Below, one piece after another: positions 26,431-35,561 of a stretch of DNA of 64,000 nucleotides. The notes below the pieces were generated by a model. It was given only the letters and a program-made list of their open reading frames with translations, did no database searches and was not told the origin of the DNA. The position numbers and the translations under genes are program-made. The stretch's first letter is position 1; every line of letters starts with the position of its first letter. The DNA is taken from NCBI GenBank assembly GCA_002500505.1, contig DLRM01000035.1, positions 45,421 through 109,420 on the forward strand, in the 5' to 3' direction. Origin of the DNA: Planctomycetes bacterium UBA7888. GTDB lineage: Bacteria; Planctomycetota; UBA1135.

Positions 26431-28072
26431 TCGTGTCGAACTCCCGAGTTCCACCTAAGTGAAATCGGTAAAGAGGCCGACCATTGAGCCCCATTTCTTC
26501 AAGCGCCGATAGTGTCTGCCGCTGACCGGGCAACTCCCGAACAAAAACATGATTTTTGGGAGAGAATGGTGGTTTAGAAGGCAAATTCAGCTTGGCACTT
26601 TGCGGATTTACTGGGAGAAGAATCACGGCATTGCTCGGCAAGCCTTCCATGGTTTCAGCTGCCATCACATGAGCATTGCGAAGCTCGGAAATTTCTTCGG
26701 TAATATGGAATCGATGTATATAAAAGGTGATGCCTGCAACTGTTACAGCAAGAGGAAGCCCTCGGCGCCAAAAACCAGGAGCCTGATCCAGGATGACAAA
26801 AACGCCAAGGGTTAAAAACCCAATGGTCTCAAAACAATAAAGTGGTCCAAGGTAAGCCCAATGGCCGGGATACCAATGAAAAGCGTAAGCGAGTGGAATG
26901 GCAATGCCAAGTAGGAACGCAGTTCCGCCATCACGACTTCGGGATTGCCAGAGGCCCCATATGGCCAAAGCGGCAATACCCAGTATTCCAAAAACTCCTA
27001 CCGACCAACGACCGAGTTGCCGAATCACTCCGCTAAAAAAATCTCCATTGCCATAAACATCCATGGGGGCGCCATCTGGATAAAAGGGACCAAAGCGGAG
27101 GGCGTAAGCATGGTAAGTCGAGAGCGTCCACTCGCCCGTTTGAAGATGGTTGTACACCAAGGCCCCAATTAAGAAGGGGAGACCGCCGAGGATGCAATTC
27201 CGAATAGATTTCCATCCGGGCGCAAGTTTCCCTTTTGAATTTCGAAGCAAACCAGGTAAGCACGCCAGTCCATAAATTACTCCAGTGAGAGGGCGACAAA
27301 GGAAAATCCATCCAGCAGAGGCTCCGAGGATTATTGCGTTCCACCTAGGGTCGCCATCGCGGTCCCGAAGTCGCAGCAAACATAAGTACCCCAATAGCGC
27401 AGCAGGAAGCGTGAAGACTTCCGATTGATAAGAAGACTGAACTAAAAGGAAAAAGGGTGTGGTAGCCAACAACAGGGGCGGCCATGCGGGAGCGACAATT
27501 CCGAAACGGCGAGCAAGCTTGGCCAACAACAAAATATCCAAAACACTCGCAAGCAAAACTGCAAGAAATGGAATCCCCAAAAAGTTAAAGGGGGCTATCG
27601 CGAGAGAAACTCCAGGAGGATATTTGGCATAACGAACAAAAACACCATCTTCGTTTTTCCGCTCCATCATCTGGCGGCGATGAGTTGGGCAATGTGAGGC
27701 TCCGTCCGGGCAGGCAGGCCCGACAATTTCTTCGGTCAATTTCCCACTCGAAAATAGCTCCGCTTGATAGAGATAGGCCGCTTCATCATTCGTCACTGGT
27801 GTGGGCAGCCGAAAATGACCAAGGCTCGTCAAGACAATAGCAGATAAAAGTGGAAGCCAGAGAGGTATTCTGAACTTCAAAGGGAAAGGAAGGAAAAAGA
27901 GAGTCAATAGAACGCCCAAGGGGAAGGCCCCCAAGGCAAAAAAGATGTCCCCACCCTGGAGAACGCCCTCACTCAGTTGCCAAACCAGAAAGCCAGGAAG
28001 AGCACCTATTGCAAGTACACACAATAGTTTGATGTGGCTAGGGCTCGTTTGCTCCTCCATGTCCTTAAGCAT
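26414..28072 (-). CDS. GT39-like (PMT/ArnT superfamily) glycosyltransferase
   Basis: Polytopic protein of 552 residues with about twelve hydrophobic segments. The first external loop holds TNDEAAYLYQAELFSSGK (acidic pair D94-E95, the catalytic position in GT39 and related GT-C enzymes), followed by RYAKYPPGVSLAIAPF. The final 90 residues are a soluble periplasmic domain. Sugar and acceptor cannot be told from sequence. Start ATG 28072 has GGGAG six bases upstream. It is divergent from the following gene pair, only 45 bases away. Confidence 0.75.
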   Translation of the reverse strand: MLKDMEEQTSPSHIKLLCVLAIGALPGFLVWQLSEGVLQGGDIFFALGAFPLGVLLTLFFLPFPLKFRIPLWLPLLSAIVLTSLGHFRLPTPVTNDEAAYLYQAELFSSGKLTEEIVGPACPDGASHCPTHRRQMMERKNEDGVFVRYAKYPPGVSLAIAPFNFLGIPFLAVLLASVLDILLLAKLARRFGIVAPAWPPLLLATTPFFLLVQSSYQSEVFTLPAALLGYLCLLRLRDRDGDPRWNAIILGASAGWIFLCRPLTGVIYGLACLPGLLRNSKGKLAPGWKSIRNCILGGLPFLIGALVYNHLQTGEWTLSTYHAYALRFGPFYPDGAPMDVYGNGDFFSGVIRQLGRWSVGVFGILGIAALAIWGLWQSRSRDGGTAFLLGIAIPLAYAFHWYPGHWAYLGPLYCFETIGFLTLGVFVILDQAPGFWRRGLPLAVTVAGITFYIHRFHITEEISELRNAHVMAAETMEGLPSNAVILLPVNPQSAKLNLPSKPPFSPKNHVFVRELPGQRQTLSALEEMGLNGRPLYRFHLGGTREFDTITSFR

Positions 28073-28117
28073 AGTCCTCTCCCTTCGGCCTCCCTAAGAG
28101 TCGCGTAGAATCTTGAG

Positions 28118-29110
28118 GTGAATTCGCAATCACCGGCCCCACCCACACCCCCTGTCTCGCGCCTTCGGCCTAGTCAAGGTTGGGCTTTCCGCGCGCATCA
28201 ATGCGCCGCTTTGGTGCCACTTTTATTTTTTGTGATTGGCTTGAGCCTAGCAGTGGGAGCAGAATTCTCACCAAGCATCGAGACCTACCCGCGGGTGCGC
28301 TATCAACCTAGACTGTCTGCGCAGTCCATTCTTGGGATGTGGGAAAGCCAATTTAAACAGCGGAAACTCCCCGAAAAAAGAGTGGTCGCTGTTTGGGGCC
28401 TTGCTGATGAAGGGGAATCTCTTTCTGAGAACTCTCAAGGTTTAAGTCTTGCCCGAGAATTATCCCGCGCGGGGGCTCACGTTCGCATTTTCGACCCCCG
28501 TTGGGGCCAGGACGAAGCCGGAAAGTTTCTCCCGCAGGCCGAGTTTGTCGAGAATCTTCTTTCCGCCTGCCAAGGGGCAACCGATTTGGTGGTCAATAGT
28601 GACCTTTCTCTTTTCCAATCGCCTGATTGGGAAAAAGTCAAAACCGCCATGAAAGGAAAGCTGTTTTTTGACTGCATGTCCTTGGCAGATGCTGACAAAG
28701 TTCGTGCAGCAGACCTTGCCCACTTCCCGATTGGAGGTCATGGCTGGCCGCCTTGGTTAGACGAGGAATACCAAAATTTTGTGGAAATCTTACTCCACAA
28801 AACAAAACCTCAAGACCGCATTCTCCTTTTACCTAGCAGCCCTCTCACGACTCTAAGCCCTCGAGCCCGCTGGTACTTATTGTTGAACTATGCCGCTGCC
28901 CCCCGGAAGCTCCTGATTGGCGGCCCAAGTAACGCCAGTGGAACCGCACCGCAATATCAAGATTGGGTCCGAGAACGGAATCGACAAGGAAAACTAAAAG
29001 GTGCCGCGCTGGATTCTATTCTTGAAGAAACTCAAGCGGATTGGATTTTGTGGTTCAAACAATCGGATGATTTCAAAACTTCGGATTGGCAGCTGGAGGC
29101 AGTTCGATGA
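28118..29110 (+). CDS. Membrane-anchored protein with orphan UDPG/GDP-mannose dehydrogenase C-terminal-like domain
   Basis: Protein of 330 residues. After an N-terminal helix (about 30-50), residues 85-200 resemble the C-terminal domain of UDP-glucose/GDP-mannose dehydrogenases: VAVWGLADEGESLSEN matches FGLWGLSFKPNTDDMRE of the ugd in this window, followed by LARELSRAGAHVRIFDP and a GATDLVVNSDLSLF segment matching GADALILATEWTEF. No N-terminal Rossmann or middle catalytic domain is present, and the catalytic Cys is absent, so it is not a dehydrogenase. The tail (205-330) resembles the small protein at 1701-2093. It overlaps the next gene by ATGA. The GTG start is at 28118. A nucleotide-sugar-binding partner of the next protein is inference. 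Confidence 0.6.
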   Translation: MNSQSPAPPTPPVSRLRPSQGWAFRAHQCAALVPLLFFVIGLSLAVGAEFSPSIETYPRVRYQPRLSAQSILGMWESQFKQRKLPEKRVVAVWGLADEGESLSENSQGLSLARELSRAGAHVRIFDPRWGQDEAGKFLPQAEFVENLLSACQGATDLVVNSDLSLFQSPDWEKVKTAMKGKLFFDCMSLADADKVRAADLAHFPIGGHGWPPWLDEEYQNFVEILLHKTKPQDRILLLPSSPLTTLSPRARWYLLLNYAAAPRKLLIGGPSNASGTAPQYQDWVRERNRQGKLKGAALDSILEETQADWILWFKQSDDFKTSDWQLEAVR

Positions 29111-30564
29111 TGGGCTTCCTTGGCGGCTTACTAGTTGTCCTGACGGCCTACCTTGCAGGGCGCTTGCTCATGCCAAACCGTACTCATTACGCACGCTCTA
29201 GGTATGAGGAGCTCACTACCTCAATCCTCCTTGGGCTTGCCACTTTGATGACCGCTGGCATGGCAGCGACCTGGGCCTTGGGGACTTTCAGTTTTGGAAT
29301 AGCCACCCTCCTCTCTTTGGGTTTTGCGGGTGGCGGGGTATGGCGCATTCGCCGTGAATGGAAGCAAGCCGTTGAGCCTTGCGCCTTCCCTGTTTGGGAG
29401 CGCCCGCTCATGCTTAGTCTGGCCATTGGCTCGGTCGCCATGACCTTGGCCTGGCCGCTAAATGAATTTGACCCCATTCTGCATTTTGGGCTCAAGGGAA
29501 AATTGCTCTTTGGCGGGGAGTCCATTCGCGGTGAGGCCTTCCATGCCTTGACTGGTGAATTTGGCCGCATCATGACCCATCCCAATTACCCTCTTGGGAT
29601 TCCCATCTTGGAGGCTTGGTCCGCTCACTTCGCCGGAGAATGGTCGGATCGCTGGATTCAATTCCCTCTTGCCTTTTGGGCGTTTTGTTTGCCAGGCGCA
29701 GTCGCGTTTGGATTGCGCCGTTTTGGTGCCCAGGCCGCTCGTCGTGGAGCATTGGTTGCGGCCTGCACCCCCATCCTTTATGTGATGGAGTTCCTCCACA
29801 GAGGTGCACTTGATTTTGCGGAGGCTGGCCTGGGCGCAGAGAAAATGCTGGGTGGTCGAGGAGATTTGCCGGTTGCTGCTTTTGTCGCTTTGGCATGTGG
29901 CCTGCTTCTTCGCGGTGGAAGATGCCGCTTTCTTGCTGGCCTTGCCATGACCGCCGCCATTTTGTCCAAAAACGAGGGGTTGGCTCTTTCAGCGGTCCTT
30001 CTCCTTGCCCTTGCCCTTGGTGCGCTTTGGAATCGGGGCAAAGGCTTGAAGGAATTCGTGCTCGTCGGTAGCGCAATTGCCGTATTGGCCTCTCCATGGC
30101 TCATTCACCGAACGACCCTTCCCGCAATTGATGAAAATTACACCGAAGCGGTTTCTTATGAAACTGTTCTTCATTATTGGCAAGAGGACGAATCTGCCGA
30201 CAAGTCCCCAATCCCTGCAAAACTTTATGGCGAAGAATGGTCGGAACAATCGCATTGGCGCCCAGCCAGGATTGCGCGGTACTTTGGAAGTGAGTTTATT
30301 GATGTCCTAAGTTGGGGACTGTTGTGGTTGCTGTTTCTTTTGGGAATTCCACAAGCTCTCCGCACCCCCGAAATCCGCTGGCTACTCCTCTTCGCTCTTG
30401 GTGGATTAGCCCTGTACGCCCTCATCCTCCTCGTAACCCCTTGGTTTCTCATCGCCCTTCATCAAAAAGGAATCCCAGCTCGCCTTATCCTCCATCTCTT
30501 GGGCCCAATTGCATTGCTTTGTTCCCGTGTAAATCAACCCAAACAAGATGACCCCGTTCACTGA
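29107..30564 (+). CDS. Polytopic GT-C-type glycosyltransferase-like membrane protein, second copy
   Basis: Membrane protein of 485 residues homologous in layout to 2090-3481: acidic first loop (NEFDPILHFGLKGKLLF), then THPNYPLGIPILEAW, GDLPVAAFVALA, AAILSKNEGLALS and a final ARLILHLLGPIALL helix. These landmarks match a large bacterial GT-C family of unknown substrate. The start ATG overlaps the preceding stop (ATGA), as the other copy does (TTGA). Its end overlaps the following U32 gene by 17 bases. Confidence 0.7.
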   Translation: MMGFLGGLLVVLTAYLAGRLLMPNRTHYARSRYEELTTSILLGLATLMTAGMAATWALGTFSFGIATLLSLGFAGGGVWRIRREWKQAVEPCAFPVWERPLMLSLAIGSVAMTLAWPLNEFDPILHFGLKGKLLFGGESIRGEAFHALTGEFGRIMTHPNYPLGIPILEAWSAHFAGEWSDRWIQFPLAFWAFCLPGAVAFGLRRFGAQAARRGALVAACTPILYVMEFLHRGALDFAEAGLGAEKMLGGRGDLPVAAFVALACGLLLRGGRCRFLAGLAMTAAILSKNEGLALSAVLLLALALGALWNRGKGLKEFVLVGSAIAVLASPWLIHRTTLPAIDENYTEAVSYETVLHYWQEDESADKSPIPAKLYGEEWSEQSHWRPARIARYFGSEFIDVLSWGLLWLLFLLGIPQALRTPEIRWLLLFALGGLALYALILLVTPWFLIALHQKGIPARLILHLLGPIALLCSRVNQPKQDDPVH

Positions 30565-31813
30565 AAGAGTTGAATTACTCGCGCCGGCTGGTTGCTTTCC
30601 ATCTTTGAATGCGGCCATTGCCAATGGAGCCGACGCTGTGTATTTCGGTTTAGCCCAACTCAATATGCGCGCAAGGTCTAGGCGGAGTTTTGAGTTAGAG
30701 GACCTTGGAGAAATTTGCCGCACCTGTTCCAAAGCGGGCGTGCGAAGCTTCTTGGCGCTGAATACGGTTCTTTATGACCATGATCTCCCGCTTTGTCGCC
30801 GGATGATGGAGCTGGCCGCGAATGAGAAAATTAGCGCAGTAATTGTTTCGGACATGGCTGCCATGAAAATGGCAAATGAGTTGGGAATCGAATGCCATTT
30901 GTCCACCCAACTATCCATCTCGAACGCTGAATCCATTCAGTTTTACGCGCCGTACTGTGACCGCATCGTGCTGGCTCGAGAATTGAGCTTGCCCATGATT
31001 AATAATGTCCACCGAGCAATTGTCTCGCAGAACATTTGTGGCCGCTCGGGACGATTAATGGAATTGGAGGCCTTTGCTCATGGTGCCCTGTGTGTTGCCG
31101 TCTCCGGCCGTTGCAGCATGTCCCTTTACACCTCGAATGCTTCGGCGAACCGCGGTGCTTGCGACCAGAATTGCCGCAAAGAGTACATCGTGAAGGACCC
31201 GGACACGGGTGACGAACTTTTGGTGGACAACAACTTCGTCATGTCTCCCAATGACATTCAAACAATTGACATTCTGGACCAAATGCTAGAAAGCGGGATT
31301 TCCGTTTTCAAAATTGAAGGCCGCGGACGGGCGCCAGAATATGTTGGGGGGGTCACCGCTGCCTACCGAAAAGCCTTAGATGCGGCTCTTAGCGGCACTT
31401 TCACACAAGAACTCGCTGAATCGCTCAAGCCTGGATTGGCTAAGGTTTACAACCGTGGGTTTTCGAGCGGTTATTACCTCGGCCAAAAACAAGGTTGGGC
31501 CGCAAGTGGAGGGAACAAGGCAACACATCAAAAAGAGCGCATTGGCGTCATATCTAATGTGTTTTCCCAGAAAAATATTATTGAAGTTAGCGCCTGCGAT
31601 TTGGATTTTTCGGTAGGTGACGAATATGTCATTGTCGGGAATACAACTGGCGCCGTCACTGGTGTTGTTTCCGAACTCCGCATTGAGAGCGGACCTGAAA
31701 TGTCTCAAGTCCTAACCGCGCCAAAAGGTTCCAAGCTAACCTTCCCCCACGAAGGCGACGCGCGCCGCGGGGACCAAGTTTACCGCATGCGAAAGCTTGA
31801 CCTTATCGTCTGA
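30548..31813 (+). CDS. U32-family protein (TrhP/RlhA-type RNA hydroxylation)
   Basis: Protein of 421 residues of the U32 family. The signature EAFAHGALCVAVSGRCSMS and the following RGACDQNCRKEY supply four conserved cysteines that bind an iron-sulfur cluster in TrhP (YegQ)-type tRNA hydroxylases. The TIM-barrel N-terminus (ELLAPAGCFPSLNAAIANGAD) and KIEGRGRAPEYVGGVTAAYRKAL are also shared with TrhP. Assignment to tRNA uridine hydroxylation rather than 23S (RlhA) is inferred from these motifs and from the ferredoxin 20 bases downstream; in E. coli a ferredoxin (YfhL) supports TrhP. It is not a proven peptidase. Confidence 0.82.
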   Translation: MTPFTERVELLAPAGCFPSLNAAIANGADAVYFGLAQLNMRARSRRSFELEDLGEICRTCSKAGVRSFLALNTVLYDHDLPLCRRMMELAANEKISAVIVSDMAAMKMANELGIECHLSTQLSISNAESIQFYAPYCDRIVLARELSLPMINNVHRAIVSQNICGRSGRLMELEAFAHGALCVAVSGRCSMSLYTSNASANRGACDQNCRKEYIVKDPDTGDELLVDNNFVMSPNDIQTIDILDQMLESGISVFKIEGRGRAPEYVGGVTAAYRKALDAALSGTFTQELAESLKPGLAKVYNRGFSSGYYLGQKQGWAASGGNKATHQKERIGVISNVFSQKNIIEVSACDLDFSVGDEYVIVGNTTGAVTGVVSELRIESGPEMSQVLTAPKGSKLTFPHEGDARRGDQVYRMRKLDLIV

Positions 31814-31833
31814 GAACCCAAGAGACATACTTC

Positions 31834-32079
31834 ATGCGCGCAACAAATCAATCAAAATGCGTCATTCGACACAAAGCGGATGAGTGCATTGGTTGTTGTC
31901 TTTGCGCAGAGACGATTCCAGACTATTTTGAAATGAATCAGGACGGGCTGGCCGTTCTGAAAGGAGGCTTGAGTGAGCATGGTTTTTTTCGTGCAAATGC
32001 TCTTAGCCTGGACCGTGAAGAAATATTACAAGCCGTAGAGGGCTGCCCAGTGGACATTATCCGCCTTTCTGATAGTTAA
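31834..32079 (+). CDS. Single-cluster [4Fe-4S] ferredoxin
   Basis: Ferredoxin of 81 residues. The motif CIGCCLC (C18, C21, C24) plus a distal GCPVDII gives the four ligands of one [4Fe-4S] cluster, with an extra Cys at the CC. It is co-directional with the U32 gene, 20 bases after it, and its stop overlaps the metH stop by 4 bases. It probably supplies electrons for the U32 enzyme; this is context-based. Confidence 0.88.
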   Translation: MRATNQSKCVIRHKADECIGCCLCAETIPDYFEMNQDGLAVLKGGLSEHGFFRANALSLDREEILQAVEGCPVDIIRLSDS

Positions 32080-35000
32080 CTTGAATGGATTCCCACCCCA
32101 AAATAGTGGGATTCAGGGTGAGCGAAGTAAAAGCCGCAGATGGATGACGCCGGAAGAAGGGCATTGGAATCTGTGATTTGCATTCCCGTAGAACTCGTCC
32201 CACCCAGCAAAGTCAGAATATCTCTGTTCAAAACAAGATCTGGACAAGCTGGGTAGCCTGGAGCCGGCCGTATCCCCTGGAACTCTTCTTTCAACAAGCT
32301 TTGTGGATTTAATAATTCATCTGAGGAATAACCCCAGTAGCTTGTCCGAACTTGATAGTGCAACCATTCGGCCGACGCTTCGGCCAAACGATCTGCCGCT
32401 GATTTCAAAAGAAGAGCGCGATAATCATCATTGCCCTTGTCAGCATCGGCGACAAGTTTCTCCAAACCCAACCCTGCAGTCACGGCGAACGCTCCAAGAT
32501 GGTCGCCGGGTTTGCTCGAAATGAAATCTGCCAAACAACGGTTTGGGCGATTTTCACCCGCATCTCGAAGCTGGCGAGGGAACAAAAGGACTGGAAGCTC
32601 GGCCCCCTTTAACTGAATCTCTTCATTGGAGGAACAAGCTTCCCAAAAACCAATTGTTGCCCGACCACGCAAAGTCCGCGACGAAAGAATTTCGTTCAAT
32701 AGTTGGTCCACATTTTGGCGAAGCTCCTTCCCAGCTTCGGATTTTGCATCTTGAATCTCCCAAGCTTGGAAGAAAGGACGCCAATCAATCAACTTCGATA
32801 TTTCTTCAAGTGGCAAGTCATTGACAACCTTCGTGCCGAGGAAAGTCGGCTCGACTGGCATATCTCCAGTCAACAAAATGGAACGCTCACGAGCAACCTC
32901 GAGTGGAAGAAGCTTGCGCGAGGCCCGAGCTTCTCTCTCCATGCGAATCTTTTCATAACTTGCACTTTGTTCCGCCAAAAAGGAAGAGGCCTTCGACCCC
33001 ATCAAAGAACCTACAACCCCGACTGCCTGCGAGGCATCAGAAACTCGAACGACATCCGCCTTATGTGGTGCAATTTTGAGAGCAGTGTGTGCCTGGCTGG
33101 TCGTCGCCCCCCCAACAAGGAGCGGGACTTTCAAACCAACCCGCTCCATCTCTGCAGCAACATGCTCCATCTCCACAAGCGAAGGAGTGATGAGCCCGCT
33201 CAAGCCAACCAAATCCGCCTGACAATCCTTGGCGCCTTTTAAGATTTCTTCGCAGGTCACCATGACACCCAGGTCCACAATTTGATATCCATTACAAGCG
33301 AGCACAATAGACGCAATATTCTTGCCAATGTCGTGCACATCACCTTTCACGGTCGCCAACAGAATGGTTCCACGGGTTTGCAGCGCACCTTCCTCCCCTT
33401 CTTCAAGATGAGGCTGAAGCCAGGCGACTGCTTTCTTCATCACTCGGGCACTTTTCACAACCTGCGGCAAAAACATACGTCCACTTCCAAAGAGTTTCCC
33501 CACTTGATTCATGCCATTCATCAATCCACCTTCGATGACGGCAAGAGCGCTTCCAGCTTCTTCCAAAGCCGGTGGCAAATCTTCCTCTAAAAAAGAGTCC
33601 CGCCCTGAAACAAGGGCGTGCGCCAAACGATCGGCAGGGGGGAGTGTTCGCCAAGCCGCTTCTTCCTCTACCTCTTCTGGGTCCTCTTCTCCTGCATGAT
33701 CTTGCGCCCACTCAAGAAGTTTTGTGCCGGCTTCAGAGTGTTGATTTAAAACAACGGCCTCGGCCAGGTTTCTTAATTCCTCAGGTATATCTTCGTAAAC
33801 CGCAAGTTGCCCTGCGTGAACAATTCCAAGTCGCATTCCGGCTTTGACCGCATGATAAAGGAAGGCCGAATGCATCGCCTCACGAACACGGTCTGCCCCC
33901 CTGAAAGAGAAAGATAAATTGGAAATGCCGCCACTCAAGAGAATCCCAGGGAAGCGCTGGGAAAGTTGCTTACAGGCGTCCAGAAAAGAGACCGCATATG
34001 AATCGTGCTCTTCTATCCCTGTGGCAACAGCAAGAATATTTAAGTCGAACACAATTTCATCTGGATGAAGGCCGGCCTGAAGAAGTAGTTTCCTTGAACG
34101 CTCAACAATTTCTAGTCGACGAGGCACATCCACCGCCTGACCTTTTTCATCAAAGGCCATCACCACAACAGAGGCGCCATATCGTTTGGCCAAGCGGGCT
34201 CGCCTAAGAAACTCGGCTTCTCCATCTTTCAAACTAATTGAGTTCACAACGCATCGGCCTTGAACTGCACGGAGCCCTTCTTCCAAAACTGTCCAATCAC
34301 TAGAGTCCAGCATGACTGGGACTCGGCAAATATCGGGATCTGCCATAAGAAGGTTCAAAAAATTCCTCATGCAGGCGGCAGACTCCAACAAACCGTCGTC
34401 CATGCAAATGTCCAATATTTGTGCTCCGCTTTCAACTTGAAGATGGGCAACCTCAAGGGCATCCTCATACTTTTCTTCACGAATGAGCCGCGCAAAACGG
34501 CGAGAGCCTGCAACATTGCAACGCTCCCCAATATTTACAAAGTTCAAGTTGTCCCGAAACTCTAAGCATTCCAATCCGCTCAGGATTGGGGTTTCCAATC
34601 GAGCTGGAAGCTCTCTAGGAGAAAGGTCGGCGACAACCTCTTTCATCGCTGCAATGTGCTCCGGAGTCGTCCCGCAACACCCACCCACCAGATTGAGGAA
34701 TCCAGCCTCTCCAAACTCTCGAATCTGGGCTGACATTTCTTCTGGGCCCAAGTCATAAGTGCCCAGTTCGTTCGGCAGACCTGCATTGGGATAACAGACA
34801 GTGGCGCAATGAGCGAGTCCGGAGATCTCTGCAAGATGCGGGCGCATCTGTTCCGGCCCGAGCGCACAGTTAAAACCAATCGCGCTCAGCGGGAAATGAG
34901 AAACAGAAGCCCAAAAAGCGGATACGGTTTGGCCGCTCAAAGTCCGTCCGCTTGCATCAGTCACGGTTCCGCTAACTACAACGGGAACGGCCAATTCTCG

Positions 35001-35561
35001 CTCTTCAAACAAAGCGTCAATTGCAAATAAAGCCGCTTTGCAATTTAATGTATCAAAGACAGTTTCCACCAATAATAAATCACACCCACCATCTAGCAAA
35101 CCCTGCGCTTGCTCTCCATAGGCCTCAACAAGTTCTTCGAAAGTGACCGCGCGAGCGCCCGGATCCCCCACATCGGGTGAAATCGACGCAGTGCGGTTGG
35201 TTGGCCCCATCGAACCCGCAACAAAGCGGGGTTGGTTCGGATTATTTTCCGTGGCCGCATCTGCAACATTTCGCGCAATTTGCGCAGCCGCCAAATTCAT
35301 TTCATAGCAAGCATCCTCTAAACCATAATCCGATTGAGAAATTCGGTTCGCACCGAAGGTATTGGTTTCAATGACATCTGCACCCGCATCCAAATAGTTC
35401 TGATGAATCTTGGCAATGACCTCTGGATGGGTCCGGCTGAAATCGTCGTTATTCCCCGTAAGCCCCTCGGCCTGAATAAATGTGCCCATCGCCCCATCCA
35501 ATACAAGGATGCGCTCCCGAAGGGCAATCAAAAACGGATGGTTATCAGACGGCACCCTCAT
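32076..35561 (-). CDS. metH: Cobalamin-dependent methionine synthase MetH
   Basis: Complete four-module enzyme of 1161 residues that makes methionine from homocysteine and methyltetrahydrofolate. The homocysteine domain has its zinc cysteines (C232; GGCCGTT, 293-299). The folate domain starts near FVNIGERCNV. The cobalamin domain has DVHDIGKN (741-748). The reactivation domain includes the SAM-binding RPAPGYPACP near 1100. It is second in the operon behind the SAM riboswitch and overlaps the first gene by ATGA. Confidence 0.97.
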   Translation of the reverse strand: MRVPSDNHPFLIALRERILVLDGAMGTFIQAEGLTGNNDDFSRTHPEVIAKIHQNYLDAGADVIETNTFGANRISQSDYGLEDACYEMNLAAAQIARNVADAATENNPNQPRFVAGSMGPTNRTASISPDVGDPGARAVTFEELVEAYGEQAQGLLDGGCDLLLVETVFDTLNCKAALFAIDALFEERELAVPVVVSGTVTDASGRTLSGQTVSAFWASVSHFPLSAIGFNCALGPEQMRPHLAEISGLAHCATVCYPNAGLPNELGTYDLGPEEMSAQIREFGEAGFLNLVGGCCGTTPEHIAAMKEVVADLSPRELPARLETPILSGLECLEFRDNLNFVNIGERCNVAGSRRFARLIREEKYEDALEVAHLQVESGAQILDICMDDGLLESAACMRNFLNLLMADPDICRVPVMLDSSDWTVLEEGLRAVQGRCVVNSISLKDGEAEFLRRARLAKRYGASVVVMAFDEKGQAVDVPRRLEIVERSRKLLLQAGLHPDEIVFDLNILAVATGIEEHDSYAVSFLDACKQLSQRFPGILLSGGISNLSFSFRGADRVREAMHSAFLYHAVKAGMRLGIVHAGQLAVYEDIPEELRNLAEAVVLNQHSEAGTKLLEWAQDHAGEEDPEEVEEEAAWRTLPPADRLAHALVSGRDSFLEEDLPPALEEAGSALAVIEGGLMNGMNQVGKLFGSGRMFLPQVVKSARVMKKAVAWLQPHLEEGEEGALQTRGTILLATVKGDVHDIGKNIASIVLACNGYQIVDLGVMVTCEEILKGAKDCQADLVGLSGLITPSLVEMEHVAAEMERVGLKVPLLVGGATTSQAHTALKIAPHKADVVRVSDASQAVGVVGSLMGSKASSFLAEQSASYEKIRMEREARASRKLLPLEVARERSILLTGDMPVEPTFLGTKVVNDLPLEEISKLIDWRPFFQAWEIQDAKSEAGKELRQNVDQLLNEILSSRTLRGRATIGFWEACSSNEEIQLKGAELPVLLFPRQLRDAGENRPNRCLADFISSKPGDHLGAFAVTAGLGLEKLVADADKGNDDYRALLLKSAADRLAEASAEWLHYQVRTSYWGYSSDELLNPQSLLKEEFQGIRPAPGYPACPDLVLNRDILTLLGGTSSTGMQITDSNALLPASSICGFYFAHPESHYFGVGIHSS

